Below, one piece after another: positions 25,201 to 32,598 of a stretch of 32,598 nt of DNA. Position 1 is the first letter of the stretch. Every line of letters starts with the position of its first letter. This stretch comes from Pandoraea communis. Lineage in GTDB: Bacteria; Pseudomonadota; Gammaproteobacteria; Burkholderiales; Burkholderiaceae. The translations under genes were made by a program, and so were the position numbers. Location: positions 1 to 32,598 of the forward strand of contig NZ_CABPSJ010000011.1 in NCBI RefSeq assembly GCF_902459745.1, in the 5' to 3' direction. The notes beneath the pieces are model-generated. The model was not told the DNA's origin. It ran no database searches and was given only the letters and a program-made list of their open reading frames with translations.

Positions 25201-28200
25201 GCCACGACGGCAGGGTTCGGCGGCAAGACGAATAACGTGGTGCTGCGCGGCGGCGCCATGCTGCGCGCCAGCGAAGTCTTCCTCGTGACGACTACGCCGA
25301 CCAAAGGCATCACCATCGAACAGGGCAGTGGCATCAATACGCTCGGCTACGGCATGCCGATGTGGGATTCCACGATGGGGTATACCTACGCACCGGGGGC
25401 GTCGGGTGTGCTGGCGGTGTCCAATGGGCGGCTCGCAATGCTCGCACCGATGCCTTCCAATCCGGGCGATTATTCCGGGGCGGGATACATCGACCTCGGC
25501 GTCTGCGCGGCGGGTGCGACATGCGCAGGTGAAACGCTGCTGCTTTCCGAAGGTTCGATTGCGGTGGCGACCGACAAGCGGTTCACGATCACCGATGCCG
25601 TGCGCTATGGCACGCGTCAGTTGTCGCTCGCCGTCGGCCGGGTCAACGTCGGCGAGCAGGCGTCGCTCGACGCACTCGCGGCGTCCGGACGTCTGGCGGA
25701 AGGTCTCACGCTCAACCAGACAGTGCTTTCGCGACTGATGCGTGGCGACAGGCTCTATGGCGCGCCCGCGCTGGAAAGCCTGACTCTTATCGCCCGCGAT
25801 TCGATCAACTTCTACGATTCTGTCGAACTCTCGACCATCGACGCAGCGACGGGCAAGTCGACCATCGATGCGCTCGTGCTGGGCACGCCCGCGATCTTCG
25901 GATACGGCGCGAGCGATGCGATCGCACGCATTCGTACCGACCGGCTTGTATGGACCGGTTCGAAGTCGCCGGCGGGGGCCATCGTCGCGGGCGGGGCAGG
26001 CACCGGCAGCGGACGGCTGTCCATCGATGCGCGTGAGATCGAGTTCGGCTTCGGGGCAGCCACGCAGCGCGACGTCAACCACGACATGAACCGTATGACT
26101 GTCGGTTTCTCGACAGTCGAGCTCAACGCCAGTGAGCGCGTGAGTGCCAACCAGAAGGGCAGCCTGTCCGTCTATCGCTCGCAAAACGCGTGGAACGATC
26201 AGAAGCAGGATTTCGATTACAGCGGTGGCGACATCGTCATCGATACGCCGCTGCTCACCGGCGCGGCGGGGTCGGTGAACCGTTTCATCGCGGGTGGCAA
26301 TGCGTCGGTATCCAACGCCAGTGCGCGTGCGAAACCCGTGATCGACAGCGCCATGCTGGTGGCCGCACTGGGTGCCGAGGTCGGGCTGACGGCGGGAGGC
26401 GCAGCCACCATCGATACGAATGTCGTGCTGCCGAGCGGCCGCCTGACGGTGGCCGCACAGGGCGACGTGACGCTCGGTGACGGCGCACAAATCGATCTGG
26501 CCGGACGCAAGCTCGATTTCTTCGACACCAGCAAATACAGTTGGGGCGGCGATGTGGGGGTGTCGAGCGCGAACGGCAACGTGCGCCAGGCTGCCGGGTC
26601 GCGCATCGATCTGTCGGCGGTGGAGAACCGGGCGGGCAAGCTCACGGTAGCCGCATTGGCGCCGACGGGCGGTGTCGTGTCGATGGCCGGCAAGCTGCTC
26701 GGCAGTGCCAGCGGGCGCTACGACGCGGGCGGCACGTTTGTCCCGTTCACGGCAGGCGGCGTGGATATTCGGGCACAACGCATCGACGACTTCGCCGCGC
26801 TCAATGCGCGTCTGACCGAAGGCGGTGTCTTCGGCAGCCGCAACTTCCAGATCAAGCAGGGCGATCTCGTCATTGGCGACGAACTCAAGGCACGTGAGAT
26901 CACGCTGTCGATCGACGGCGGGCGGCTCGATGTGCTCGGACGCGTCGACGCGAGCGGCGCGCAGGTAGGCACGATTCGCTTGTCGGCGCGCGACGGCGTG
27001 ACGGTCGGCGGCAACGCGGTGCTGGATGCGCACAGCACGACGTTACGCCTGGACAGTTACGGTCAGCCCATCGAGGCGTCCAACCGTGCGGTCATCGAGA
27101 TCAACGGGGATCAGGGGCGGGTAGTGCTGGCCAATGGGGCGCGACTCGACGTGCGTGCCGGCACGAACGACAAGAATGGCGCTTCGCTCTCGGCAGGCAC
27201 GGTCGAGATTAGTGCCAAACGGTTGGGCGGTGCGAACGAGGCGCTGGGCAACGACATCGCCATCGACGCGGGTGGCAACGTGGTGATCGACGGTGCGCGC
27301 TCCATCACGGTCAACGGAATGTTCCGCGACACCCATGCGCCGGCGGGCACCGATGTCGCTGTCGACGGCCGACCGTATCAGGTCGTCAATCAGGCTTATC
27401 TGGACACGCTTCACGGGCAGAACGAGACGTTCATGTCGAACGCGCTGGCCAACGGCGCGTTGCTGGCCCGTCTGGCCGGATTGCGCCGCTACACCGACGC
27501 CTTCCATCTGCGCCCGGGTGTCGAGATCGTCAGTGCGACGCCCAATGGCGATATTCACCTCGACGGTGACATCGACATGTCGCGCTATCGTTACGCGAGC
27601 CTGAATCCGAATACGCAGAAGACCGGTGTCTGGGGCAGCGGCGAAGCGGGCGCGCTGACGATCCGCGCCGGAGGCAATCTGAACGTCTTCGGCAGCCTGA
27701 CCGACGGGTTCGATACCAGCAAGCTCACGCCGAACGTCGACAACAAGGGGTGGGTGCTGATCAGCGGAAAAGCGGGGTGGGGCGGCGATGCCGTGGTGCC
27801 GGTGGGCGGGCTGGTGACGCTCGCCGCTGGCACCGTGTTCCCGGCGGAGCGCAAGCTCAACTTCGACGTGCAGGTCGCGGCAGCGAAGCTGCCTGCTGGC
27901 ACGCGTCTGCCTGCACGCGCAACACTTGACGCAGATCTCACGCTGCCTGCCGGCACCGTGCTCGGAGCCGCCGTGCGTGATGCGGCGGGCAACGTGGTGT
28001 ATCCGGCCGGTACGGCGTTGACGTCGGCGTTGGCCTTGCATGCCGGCATGCAGCTCGATGCCGGGATGTTGTTACCCTCGGAGACGTCTGTCGGCGCGAT
28101 GCGATGGCCTGCGGGCGCCGTGATGCCGGTGAACTTCAAGCTCGCGGTCGATGTGCCGTTGCGCAAGGGCGCGATCATTCCGGCCGAGACCGACGTCAAA

Positions 28201-31200
28201 CTGCCGGGGGATGTGTTGTTCGTCAATGTTCGCCCGGCGGATGCCGACGGCAATCAGGGACAGCTCCACGCGATTGCGCCGATGCTTCAGGCGGGCTCCG
28301 CGTCGTGGTCGCTGCGACTGGTCGCCGGGGCCGATACGTCGGCGGCCGATCCGCGTGCGTTGCAACCGTTAGGGTCCGATGGGCACCTGATTCTCTCGGA
28401 CACTCATTACGGCATGGGCGAACTCAGTGTGCTCAGGCCAGGGACCGGCACGCTCGGTGTCTACCGTTGGGGGCCGGATGCATGGCAACTGGGCGGTGTC
28501 GAAGGCGAGATCGTGACGCAGGGCGAATTGGATGCCTGGGGCATTGCCTCGGCCGCAGATATCGACATGTGGAACGGGTACTACGACGCGTTCCACCTCG
28601 TGACGCCGGGTATTCCTGCTGAGTACGACACGAAGACGCAGCCCGCTCGCGAACCGGTCTTCAGCGTGGTGCGCACCGGCACGGGCGATCTCGACATGCT
28701 CGCGGCGGGTAACTTCACGATGAACTCGCCGTTCGGGGTCTATACGGCAGGCACACAGGCGCGCGATGTGACGAGCGCCTATAACCTCGCACGGGCCAAG
28801 CTCAAGAACACCTCCGTGCTTGGCGCGGAAGGTGCGCCATTCGAGACATACGTCAGCGGTACGCAGAGCCTTTACACCGCGTGGTACCCGGAGCACGGCG
28901 GCAATCTGTTCGTGCGCGCTCAGGGCGATATTCGTGGCGACACGGTCGGGACGCGCGACCGGTATCAACGCGCGACAAGCTTTGGTGCGCCGCGAGCCGT
29001 TCCGGATTCCGGCAACGTGGGCAACTGGCTGTGGCGGCAGGGATCGGGCTCCGCGATTGCGCAGGGGGGCGTGCCCACTGCCTGGTGGATCAACTTCGGG
29101 ACTTACACCTTCGGCAAGGAAGCCGGCTACGCGGTGTATGAATTGGCGCCGTTCCTGACCGGTTTCACCGGACTTGGCACGCTCGGCGGCGGCAATGTCG
29201 TGCTCGAAGCCGGTGGCAACGCAGGGATGCTGGAGTCACGCATCGGGGCGGGGAATTCCGACGGCACGCTCGCGTTGGCTCGCAGCGAGGGCCTGAATGT
29301 GTCGGTCGGCAGCACCGGGCGGGTATCGGCCGATGGTTCGCAGATCCAGTTGACGGGCGGTGGCGATCTCGACGTGCGTATCGGCGGCGGGCTGAATCCG
29401 GTGCGCGAAGTGCGCGCCGTCGCACCGGCCAACAGCGTCGTGAACGATTCGACGGCATGGCGCAACGGCAATCTGGCGTTGTATGGCACGTTCACGAATC
29501 TGCGTGGCGCCACGCGCATAGAGGCGGGCGCGCTTGGCGGCGTCGACACGCTATTCGGTGTTCCCGACTTGCGCGAAGCACGGGCGCGCGATGTGTTCAC
29601 TGCGCAGACGGCGTTCGCGACCGGCGGCCCGACGCTGGTGCTCGGCGACTCGACCGCTCGTATCGACACGCGTGGCGATCTGGTGATCGGCGGCTACGGC
29701 GATGCCACGCGCTTGCAGCAGCGCACCAACGGCACGCCGTTCTCGGCCGCCGGTGTCAACTACGGCGGCGAGGGTCACAGTTGGTTCACGTTGTGGACGC
29801 CGTCGACCGCCATTGACCTGTTCAGTGCCGGGGGGAATCTCTCGCCCCTTACGGCCATCGCCGACAATCGCGAGGGGGCGAACTATGCGGCGACCGATGG
29901 CCGCTTCGTGTTGCCCGCGACGCTTCGTGCTGTGGCGGCGAGCGGCAGCATTTACAACGGCTATTCGGCAACGGGTATTCGCGATGCGGCCGGGGTTTCC
30001 ACCATCGGCGATACTCCCGCGTTGCTGGCGCCCGAGCCTGTCAGCTCGTTGTTCAAGGTCGCTGCCGATGGCGGGGCGCTCGAGATGATTGCGGGCCAGT
30101 CGCTGCTTGGGTCCGGCTTTCCGATCAGTCGCTCGGCGGCGGATCCGACGGCTTTGCCTACGCCGCAAAATCCGGGGTTTGCCGGTGGCGTGCGTAGCGC
30201 ATGGTTTGGCCGCGTGTATCTCACAAATGTCAGACAGGACGCGCTCGCGCCGCAGATCATCACCTCCCCCGGTCAGGACTCGGCAACGAAGTTTCCGATG
30301 TTCAGCCTGACCCCGGCAACCGTGTCCGGTTATGACTTCACCGGTATTTCGCCTGCACGCTTCTATGCGCTCGCTGGCGACATCGTCGGGTTGCAGACGG
30401 GGGGCATCGACTATCGTGGCAGCATACTGCCCGCACCGGGCACCCAGCCGACGTGGTACGAGGGCAACGGCGCGGTGGCGATCCGGGCAGGACGAGACAT
30501 CGTCAACTCGGGAACGCCGCTCGGCACCTATCTGAGCACCCATGCAGATTTCGCCGGGTGGAGCACCACGCCTGACTTCCAGGACCCGGTCAACAATCCG
30601 GGGCGACCGGTGAGTGCGTCGAGCGCGACGATGCGCGGCAATCTGATCGTGCAGAACTCGGCAGACGATGTTTCGGTAGTGTCGGCGGGACGGGATATTC
30701 TTTACAGCACGTTCTACGTGGCCGGCCCGGGGCTTCTGGAAGTCACGGCGGGGCGCAACGTCTTCATGGGCGACAAGGCCGAGTTGCGCAGTCTCGGCGC
30801 GCTCGCCAACGTCAAGCCGGGCGACCGGAGCAACGGGGCGGCGATTGCGGTGGCGGCCGGTGTGGGGCCGAAGGGGCTCGACGGCATCGACTTCAAGGCG
30901 TTCGCGGCTCGATATCTCGATGCGGCGAACCTGGCGGACGGATCTCGGCCATTCGCCAATCAGCCGGGCAAGGCCGTGGTCGTCTATGGCGGGGAGCTTA
31001 CGCTCTCGGGATGGCTGCATCAGGAGTTTGGTTATGACGGCAATGCGACCGGCGCTGATGCCTTCCTCGTCAAGAAGCAGACGGAACTCGACGCGGCGAG
31101 CAAGGCGGCGGGCGGCACCGGCGGTGCGGCGAAGCGTGATCTGCGCAACGAATTCGCACAGCAGAGCCAACTGTATCTCGTGAATTGGCTGGCCACACGC

Positions 31201-32424
31201 TTTGGCGGACGCAACGGTCTGGGTGTGCATTTCGATGCGGCGTCGATGGATGCGCGTCAGTTCTTCGATGCGCTTCCGGCCGAACAGCAACGCGCGTATT
31301 TGCGCGATGTGTACTTCGCCGAGTTGCGGGCATCCGGGCGTGAGTACAACGACGCTAGCGGCCCGCGTGCGGGGAGCTATCTGCGCGGGCGCGAAGCCAT
31401 CGCTACGCTTTTCCCGGGCGGCTCGACCGAGTACGACGGCAGTCTCACGATGTACAGCAGCGCGCTCTACTATCTTCAGAACATCGGGCGGGAAGCGACG
31501 ACGCGTCCGCGGCCCGGCGTGAAGTATCTGACGCAGGCGCAATGGGCTGCACGGGGTAGCCCGGCGTACGACGTTCCCCACTACGAAGTGCAGGATGCCG
31601 GCATTCATACGGACTTCGGTGGCGGGGTGAGCATTCTCACGCCGGGGGGGCGCATGCTCGTCGGCGTGGATGGCGGTTTCGTGCCGGGTGAGGGCTCGGG
31701 TGTGCTCACGCAGGGACGTGGCAACGTCGATATGTATGCGCGTGACAGCATCCTGCTTGGTCAGAGTCGGGTGTTCACGACGTTCGGCGGCAATATTCTG
31801 GCGTGGTCGGCGCTGGGGGATATCAACGCGGGCCGCGGTTCGAAGTCGACGGTGGTGTACACACCGCAGCGTCGCGTCTACGACAACCTGGGGCTGGTAT
31901 CGCTTTCGCCGACGACACCGAACACGGGCGCTGGCATCGCTACGCTGAACCCGATCCCGGAGATTCCGCCGGGCGACATCGATCTGATTGCGCCGCTGGG
32001 CACGATCGATGCGGGCGAGGCGGGGATTCGGGTGTCCGGTAACGTGAACATCGCGGCGCTGCGGGTCATGAACGCGGAGAACATTCAGGTGCAGGGCAAG
32101 TCCGTCGGCATCCCGGCCATTGCGGCTGTGAATGTCGGCGCGCTCACGAATGCCAGTTCAACGGCGGCACAGGCTGCGGCTGCGGCACAGGATGCGGTAT
32201 CTCGCGATCGGGCGTCGGCGCGGCAGAATCAGCCGTCGATCTTCTCGGTGCGCTTGCTCGACGTGGGCACGTCGAGCGATGCGACTGGCAAACCGCGTGC
32301 CGATGGCGGGCGGGCGCTGCGCTACGATCCGGCGTCGCCCGTGCAGGTGCTCGGACAGATGAATCTGAGTGAATCGCAGTCGCAGGCGCTTACGCCCACA
32401 GAGCGGAAAAACCTGATGCGCTGA
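19258..32424 (+). CDS. Giant TpsA filamentous haemagglutinin-family adhesin (4388 aa)
   Basis: A secreted or surface-displayed beta-helical exoprotein. Residues 1-45 are a long basic signal peptide (cleavage AHA-QQ). A Gln/Ala-rich helical spacer leads to the TPS secretion domain from ~residue 128, with NWETFNVG (179-186) and NRNGI (229-233, the usual NPNGI motif with Arg). The body is built of Gly/Asp/Val-rich solenoid repeats (patterns like GGxVxLxAxxxxxxG). Residues ~2847-2990 are unusual, with repeated LPAGT-type units. The C-terminal ~300 residues match the DUF3739 region of this family (PGGRMLVGVDGG, NAENIQVQGKSVGIPAIAAVNVGAL). The mature protein has only four Cys (1562, 1563, 2083, 2089). 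There is no VENN motif or toxin tail and no immunity gene, so it is not CdiA. ATG 19258 is chosen over 19264 and a TTG at 19174. It should be exported by the TpsB at 8306-9991. Confidence 0.93.
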   Translation: MTMHKRVVSLPTRTRASACLPRIRPLAQAVAVFAASSAMIGAAHAQQAFSNAWFAARGAAQSTAAQTGRLPNGMPVSSLQNPGEQQQRAAQAVQNSIANLATAAQGIAAMQAAQNAARQAAAATPETIPDGLAEGGLKVDTNSLTAGWINANKKIAQDRDAAGNTKVAIQQTGEKAILNWETFNVGRRTTVEFVQQPGWAVLNRVNDPQARPSQIQGQIKADGTVMIVNRNGIQFSGTAQVDTRNLVVAAVGMTNDQFNRGIYGAAVSGATVPTFANDLQVSGSSVSHTGATADVTVDAGARINTRRPQSVTEGGGYVLLLGREAHNRGTIVTPSGQTVVAGGDAFVIRRGVGTDGNLNSSTRGNEIEPKLLPGSTAGRVSNSGLILAELGDITLAARQIEQSGVLVSTTSVNTRGTIHLTASGDSNALVRVAPGALNAIVLDTSGDAALDAQRTTLLAEADKVAESGLFNRRDQSLVQIVSSGDVLFDSDSLTLATGGQINVLATRRAMAMERAKLDVSGAVGVQVAMSANNLEVNVQGNEQRDAPSNRDTHLLNNLTVYIDRRYLVRVPAGTQGYTTDRWYTQGGLLEVSGYLNTASHGIGEWAAQGGTVQLGGAEVVTRPGSLVNLAGGTLDVQTGMIRQSWLRGVDGQLYRVDNAPGDLRYLGVYRGFEAEHARWGRNTTETYATPFIAPGQRLENGYTVGRDAGRLIVSGLSAVLEGDVDTAVYQGPRQTQAADRVLYDGYLQSQLAAPRAGQLIVGKLTPYYDDALLTLRDSPSAMVRTINVGDVQALAAAIAQGSPLDVQRAGKITIDADWLNRQQFGGVKLLATDEVTLSRDIRVADGGDVGLHATRVNIDANITAHGGSIAAGNVVQRMLSATGNGTWADSPLTDPALVAGRQSVKVASGVTLDARGLWSRADDGEAGIRGMPYLNGGGVVLSTTGDVRVQQGSTIDVSSGAALLSGGTVRGGRGGNVSLLANQYDISGKGTGELHLDGALRAYGVSGGGSLTLNTGNGVVIGDPMPLGTSPDTLLNTSLFSTGFSRYDVTGQLGVTVADNTRLDVTMPVLNIDKRAAGEAVSGSDPSGVLSVFLAPVWQSDAAKGTITQRGGADLALSTGALRKRGQLSVGEGARIEVDPGRSITLTGNGQMTVFGTLRAASGTVSLLPGPFSAVDGYDGPEGTFTPTSIWLGGNAVIDVASRAFVAQDASGAISGKVAAGGTIQIGAKYVAGATQVEAADAFVIVRPGARLDASGTAADVDVPGQGRTHVVSNGGVISLASARGLYLDGDMKAVSGGAGAAGGTLNVVLETLAYGMVDRVTLRGPMVDDSVRVAHEMIVAQTQGNSLLSETLLPGTLGGGLTLGSARIGVDRVTAGGFDNLALFANGMMDFDGNVNLALGQSLRLTASSFGLSASAPRDTQVRLTAPIVQLAGPTRQQLDNYIIPNPVSGSKNSGQGSGMLGVPTLAEKAKFEVDGALIDVSGRMQFGTAGTIETNAGTPVSVLRDAFGNVALRSTGDLRLLDKTEVYSPGDMTLAAVQIYPGQNATARIVVGQRSYPSDCCVRQTMLDPDRVLTFERVGDTLAPQPYSLFGRMTFLAGQIRQGGVLRAPMGGITFGSLINTEANGMLHLLPGSVTSVSANGLVMPYGGTLDGLSYLNASADAVYALAGGGPSVIVYSHSLAVEPGAVIDLSGGGEIRGAAFLTGRGGSTDARFAPLMQVVQTGTKGSFRLPSLSSNPVYAIVPGAQPAYAPVVSENGAGAPLAGQQITIGAGVPGLPAGTYTLLPSTFALLPGAYRVELQTQTVSQAGLAPVAMRNGSLTLPAQLRVNNTSIRNATPTQAVLTSADVLRTYSQYNEMSYADFARATSGRVGAPRALIEADAKRLDLNFLSDSYQGKIGNAPALRFEGTANVAPAKGGYGASLLVSADNIEILGAGATPRQGDTTLTSLRADDLNAIGAARIGIGALPVVASDNSQSILNATTAGFGGKTNNVVLRGGAMLRASEVFLVTTTPTKGITIEQGSGINTLGYGMPMWDSTMGYTYAPGASGVLAVSNGRLAMLAPMPSNPGDYSGAGYIDLGVCAAGATCAGETLLLSEGSIAVATDKRFTITDAVRYGTRQLSLAVGRVNVGEQASLDALAASGRLAEGLTLNQTVLSRLMRGDRLYGAPALESLTLIARDSINFYDSVELSTIDAATGKSTIDALVLGTPAIFGYGASDAIARIRTDRLVWTGSKSPAGAIVAGGAGTGSGRLSIDAREIEFGFGAATQRDVNHDMNRMTVGFSTVELNASERVSANQKGSLSVYRSQNAWNDQKQDFDYSGGDIVIDTPLLTGAAGSVNRFIAGGNASVSNASARAKPVIDSAMLVAALGAEVGLTAGGAATIDTNVVLPSGRLTVAAQGDVTLGDGAQIDLAGRKLDFFDTSKYSWGGDVGVSSANGNVRQAAGSRIDLSAVENRAGKLTVAALAPTGGVVSMAGKLLGSASGRYDAGGTFVPFTAGGVDIRAQRIDDFAALNARLTEGGVFGSRNFQIKQGDLVIGDELKAREITLSIDGGRLDVLGRVDASGAQVGTIRLSARDGVTVGGNAVLDAHSTTLRLDSYGQPIEASNRAVIEINGDQGRVVLANGARLDVRAGTNDKNGASLSAGTVEISAKRLGGANEALGNDIAIDAGGNVVIDGARSITVNGMFRDTHAPAGTDVAVDGRPYQVVNQAYLDTLHGQNETFMSNALANGALLARLAGLRRYTDAFHLRPGVEIVSATPNGDIHLDGDIDMSRYRYASLNPNTQKTGVWGSGEAGALTIRAGGNLNVFGSLTDGFDTSKLTPNVDNKGWVLISGKAGWGGDAVVPVGGLVTLAAGTVFPAERKLNFDVQVAAAKLPAGTRLPARATLDADLTLPAGTVLGAAVRDAAGNVVYPAGTALTSALALHAGMQLDAGMLLPSETSVGAMRWPAGAVMPVNFKLAVDVPLRKGAIIPAETDVKLPGDVLFVNVRPADADGNQGQLHAIAPMLQAGSASWSLRLVAGADTSAADPRALQPLGSDGHLILSDTHYGMGELSVLRPGTGTLGVYRWGPDAWQLGGVEGEIVTQGELDAWGIASAADIDMWNGYYDAFHLVTPGIPAEYDTKTQPAREPVFSVVRTGTGDLDMLAAGNFTMNSPFGVYTAGTQARDVTSAYNLARAKLKNTSVLGAEGAPFETYVSGTQSLYTAWYPEHGGNLFVRAQGDIRGDTVGTRDRYQRATSFGAPRAVPDSGNVGNWLWRQGSGSAIAQGGVPTAWWINFGTYTFGKEAGYAVYELAPFLTGFTGLGTLGGGNVVLEAGGNAGMLESRIGAGNSDGTLALARSEGLNVSVGSTGRVSADGSQIQLTGGGDLDVRIGGGLNPVREVRAVAPANSVVNDSTAWRNGNLALYGTFTNLRGATRIEAGALGGVDTLFGVPDLREARARDVFTAQTAFATGGPTLVLGDSTARIDTRGDLVIGGYGDATRLQQRTNGTPFSAAGVNYGGEGHSWFTLWTPSTAIDLFSAGGNLSPLTAIADNREGANYAATDGRFVLPATLRAVAASGSIYNGYSATGIRDAAGVSTIGDTPALLAPEPVSSLFKVAADGGALEMIAGQSLLGSGFPISRSAADPTALPTPQNPGFAGGVRSAWFGRVYLTNVRQDALAPQIITSPGQDSATKFPMFSLTPATVSGYDFTGISPARFYALAGDIVGLQTGGIDYRGSILPAPGTQPTWYEGNGAVAIRAGRDIVNSGTPLGTYLSTHADFAGWSTTPDFQDPVNNPGRPVSASSATMRGNLIVQNSADDVSVVSAGRDILYSTFYVAGPGLLEVTAGRNVFMGDKAELRSLGALANVKPGDRSNGAAIAVAAGVGPKGLDGIDFKAFAARYLDAANLADGSRPFANQPGKAVVVYGGELTLSGWLHQEFGYDGNATGADAFLVKKQTELDAASKAAGGTGGAAKRDLRNEFAQQSQLYLVNWLATRFGGRNGLGVHFDAASMDARQFFDALPAEQQRAYLRDVYFAELRASGREYNDASGPRAGSYLRGREAIATLFPGGSTEYDGSLTMYSSALYYLQNIGREATTRPRPGVKYLTQAQWAARGSPAYDVPHYEVQDAGIHTDFGGGVSILTPGGRMLVGVDGGFVPGEGSGVLTQGRGNVDMYARDSILLGQSRVFTTFGGNILAWSALGDINAGRGSKSTVVYTPQRRVYDNLGLVSLSPTTPNTGAGIATLNPIPEIPPGDIDLIAPLGTIDAGEAGIRVSGNVNIAALRVMNAENIQVQGKSVGIPAIAAVNVGALTNASSTAAQAAAAAQDAVSRDRASARQNQPSIFSVRLLDVGTSSDATGKPRADGGRALRYDPASPVQVLGQMNLSESQSQALTPTERKNLMR

Positions 32425-32429
32425 AGCCG

Positions 32430-32461
32430 GAACGACTCCCCCCGTTGTGGGGGAGTCGTTC
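32430..32461 (+). terminator. Strong hairpin terminator after the TpsA gene
   Basis: GAACGACTCCCCC (32430-32442) pairs perfectly with GGGGGAGTCGTTC (32449-32461) around a 6-base loop, five bases after the TpsA stop. The 13-bp GC-rich stem has no U-run after it, so it may end transcription with Rho or mainly stabilise the 3' end. The symmetric stem can act on either strand. Confidence 0.75.
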
Positions 32462-32546
32462 GGAACACGGCGCGGCGTGGCCCAAGACATATAGAGAAGC
32501 TGACGGCAGGAATTTGCCGGGTTTTCAAAATAATTTCACAAAGGGC

Positions 32547-32575
32547 TTGCGCAGTTTGGCGAAGGTGACTAATAT
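32547..32575 (+). promoter_or_regulatory. Sigma-70 promoter at the right edge, tRNA/rRNA-like
   Basis: TTGCGC (32547-32552), a 17-base spacer, then TAATAT (32570-32575) is a near-consensus promoter. The following ATCTCGTCTCTCGC resembles the initiation region I associate with stable-RNA genes in Burkholderiales. The gene it drives lies beyond the window. Confidence 0.6.
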
Positions 32576-32598
32576 CTCGTCTCTCGCAACGACGGCGA

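Noticed and set aside
24463-27033. 856-aa antisense open frame inside the TpsA gene
   Set aside because: Low-complexity Arg/His/Ala translation, opposite an uninterrupted solenoid-coding frame.
31500-32424. Contact-dependent inhibition toxin (CdiA-CT) with immunity gene
   Set aside because: No VENN-like motif, no variable toxin tail and no small gene after the stop; the C-terminus is the conserved DUF3739-type ending and a terminator follows directly.
1-32598. CRISPR arrays, insertion sequences, tRNA or rRNA genes
   Set aside because: No spaced identical repeats, transposase motifs, terminal inverted repeats or cloverleaf-like sequence were seen on reading both strands; only a promoter suggestive of a stable RNA lies at the right edge.

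Overview
This 32.6 kb window is GC-rich DNA with dense GC-biased coding. The gene families (giant filamentous haemagglutinin, DUF2341/ExbB fusion, putative porin with an EEVK-type leader, XapX, FixJ-like regulator) point to a betaproteobacterium of the order Burkholderiales, most likely Burkholderiaceae such as Pandoraea or a relative. That placement is inference; no marker gene is present.

Left third (1-8021), ordinary accessory genes. After the tail of an unidentified gene come an AraC-type regulator, a short outer-membrane-barrel-like remnant, a stand-alone AAA ATPase and an unrecognised 200-aa protein. A leftward cluster then encodes a YcaC-like isochorismatase-fold hydrolase, a YtcJ-like amidohydrolase, a decayed DoxX gene and XapX. 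A FixJ/NarL-like regulator with a degenerate receiver diverges from that cluster. A small secreted protein, also leftward, closes the region.

Right three quarters (8306-32424), one functional module read rightward. The first operon (8306-16341) holds a TpsB/FhaC transporter, an ExbB-like channel fused to DUF2341 and LamG-like periplasmic domains, ExbD, TonB, a putative porin, a periplasmic coiled-coil protein and a YbjN-family protein. It ends in a strong rho-independent terminator. Next comes a cell-surface-signalling trio: a barrel-less STN protein, an ECF sigma factor and a FecR-type anti-sigma factor. Then comes a 4388-aa TpsA filamentous adhesin with its own terminator. A tRNA/rRNA-like sigma-70 promoter sits at the right edge.

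The module looks like the betaproteobacterial counterpart of the Pseudomonas aeruginosa PUMA3 (VreA-VreI-VreR) surface-signalling system and its PdtA/PdtB-ExbB2-ExbD2 locus, which I recall from the literature and could not check here. The proposed wiring is: phosphate limitation acts through a Pho-box-like site upstream of the STN gene; the STN protein and anti-sigma factor control the sigma factor; the sigma factor, perhaps with PhoB, drives the adhesin. The adhesin is exported through TpsB, and a private TonB/ExbB/ExbD complex supplies proton-motive force to an outer-membrane partner. Two promoter regions, those of TpsA and of the small secreted protein at 7596-8021, share sequence elements, which suggests the small protein belongs to the same regulon.
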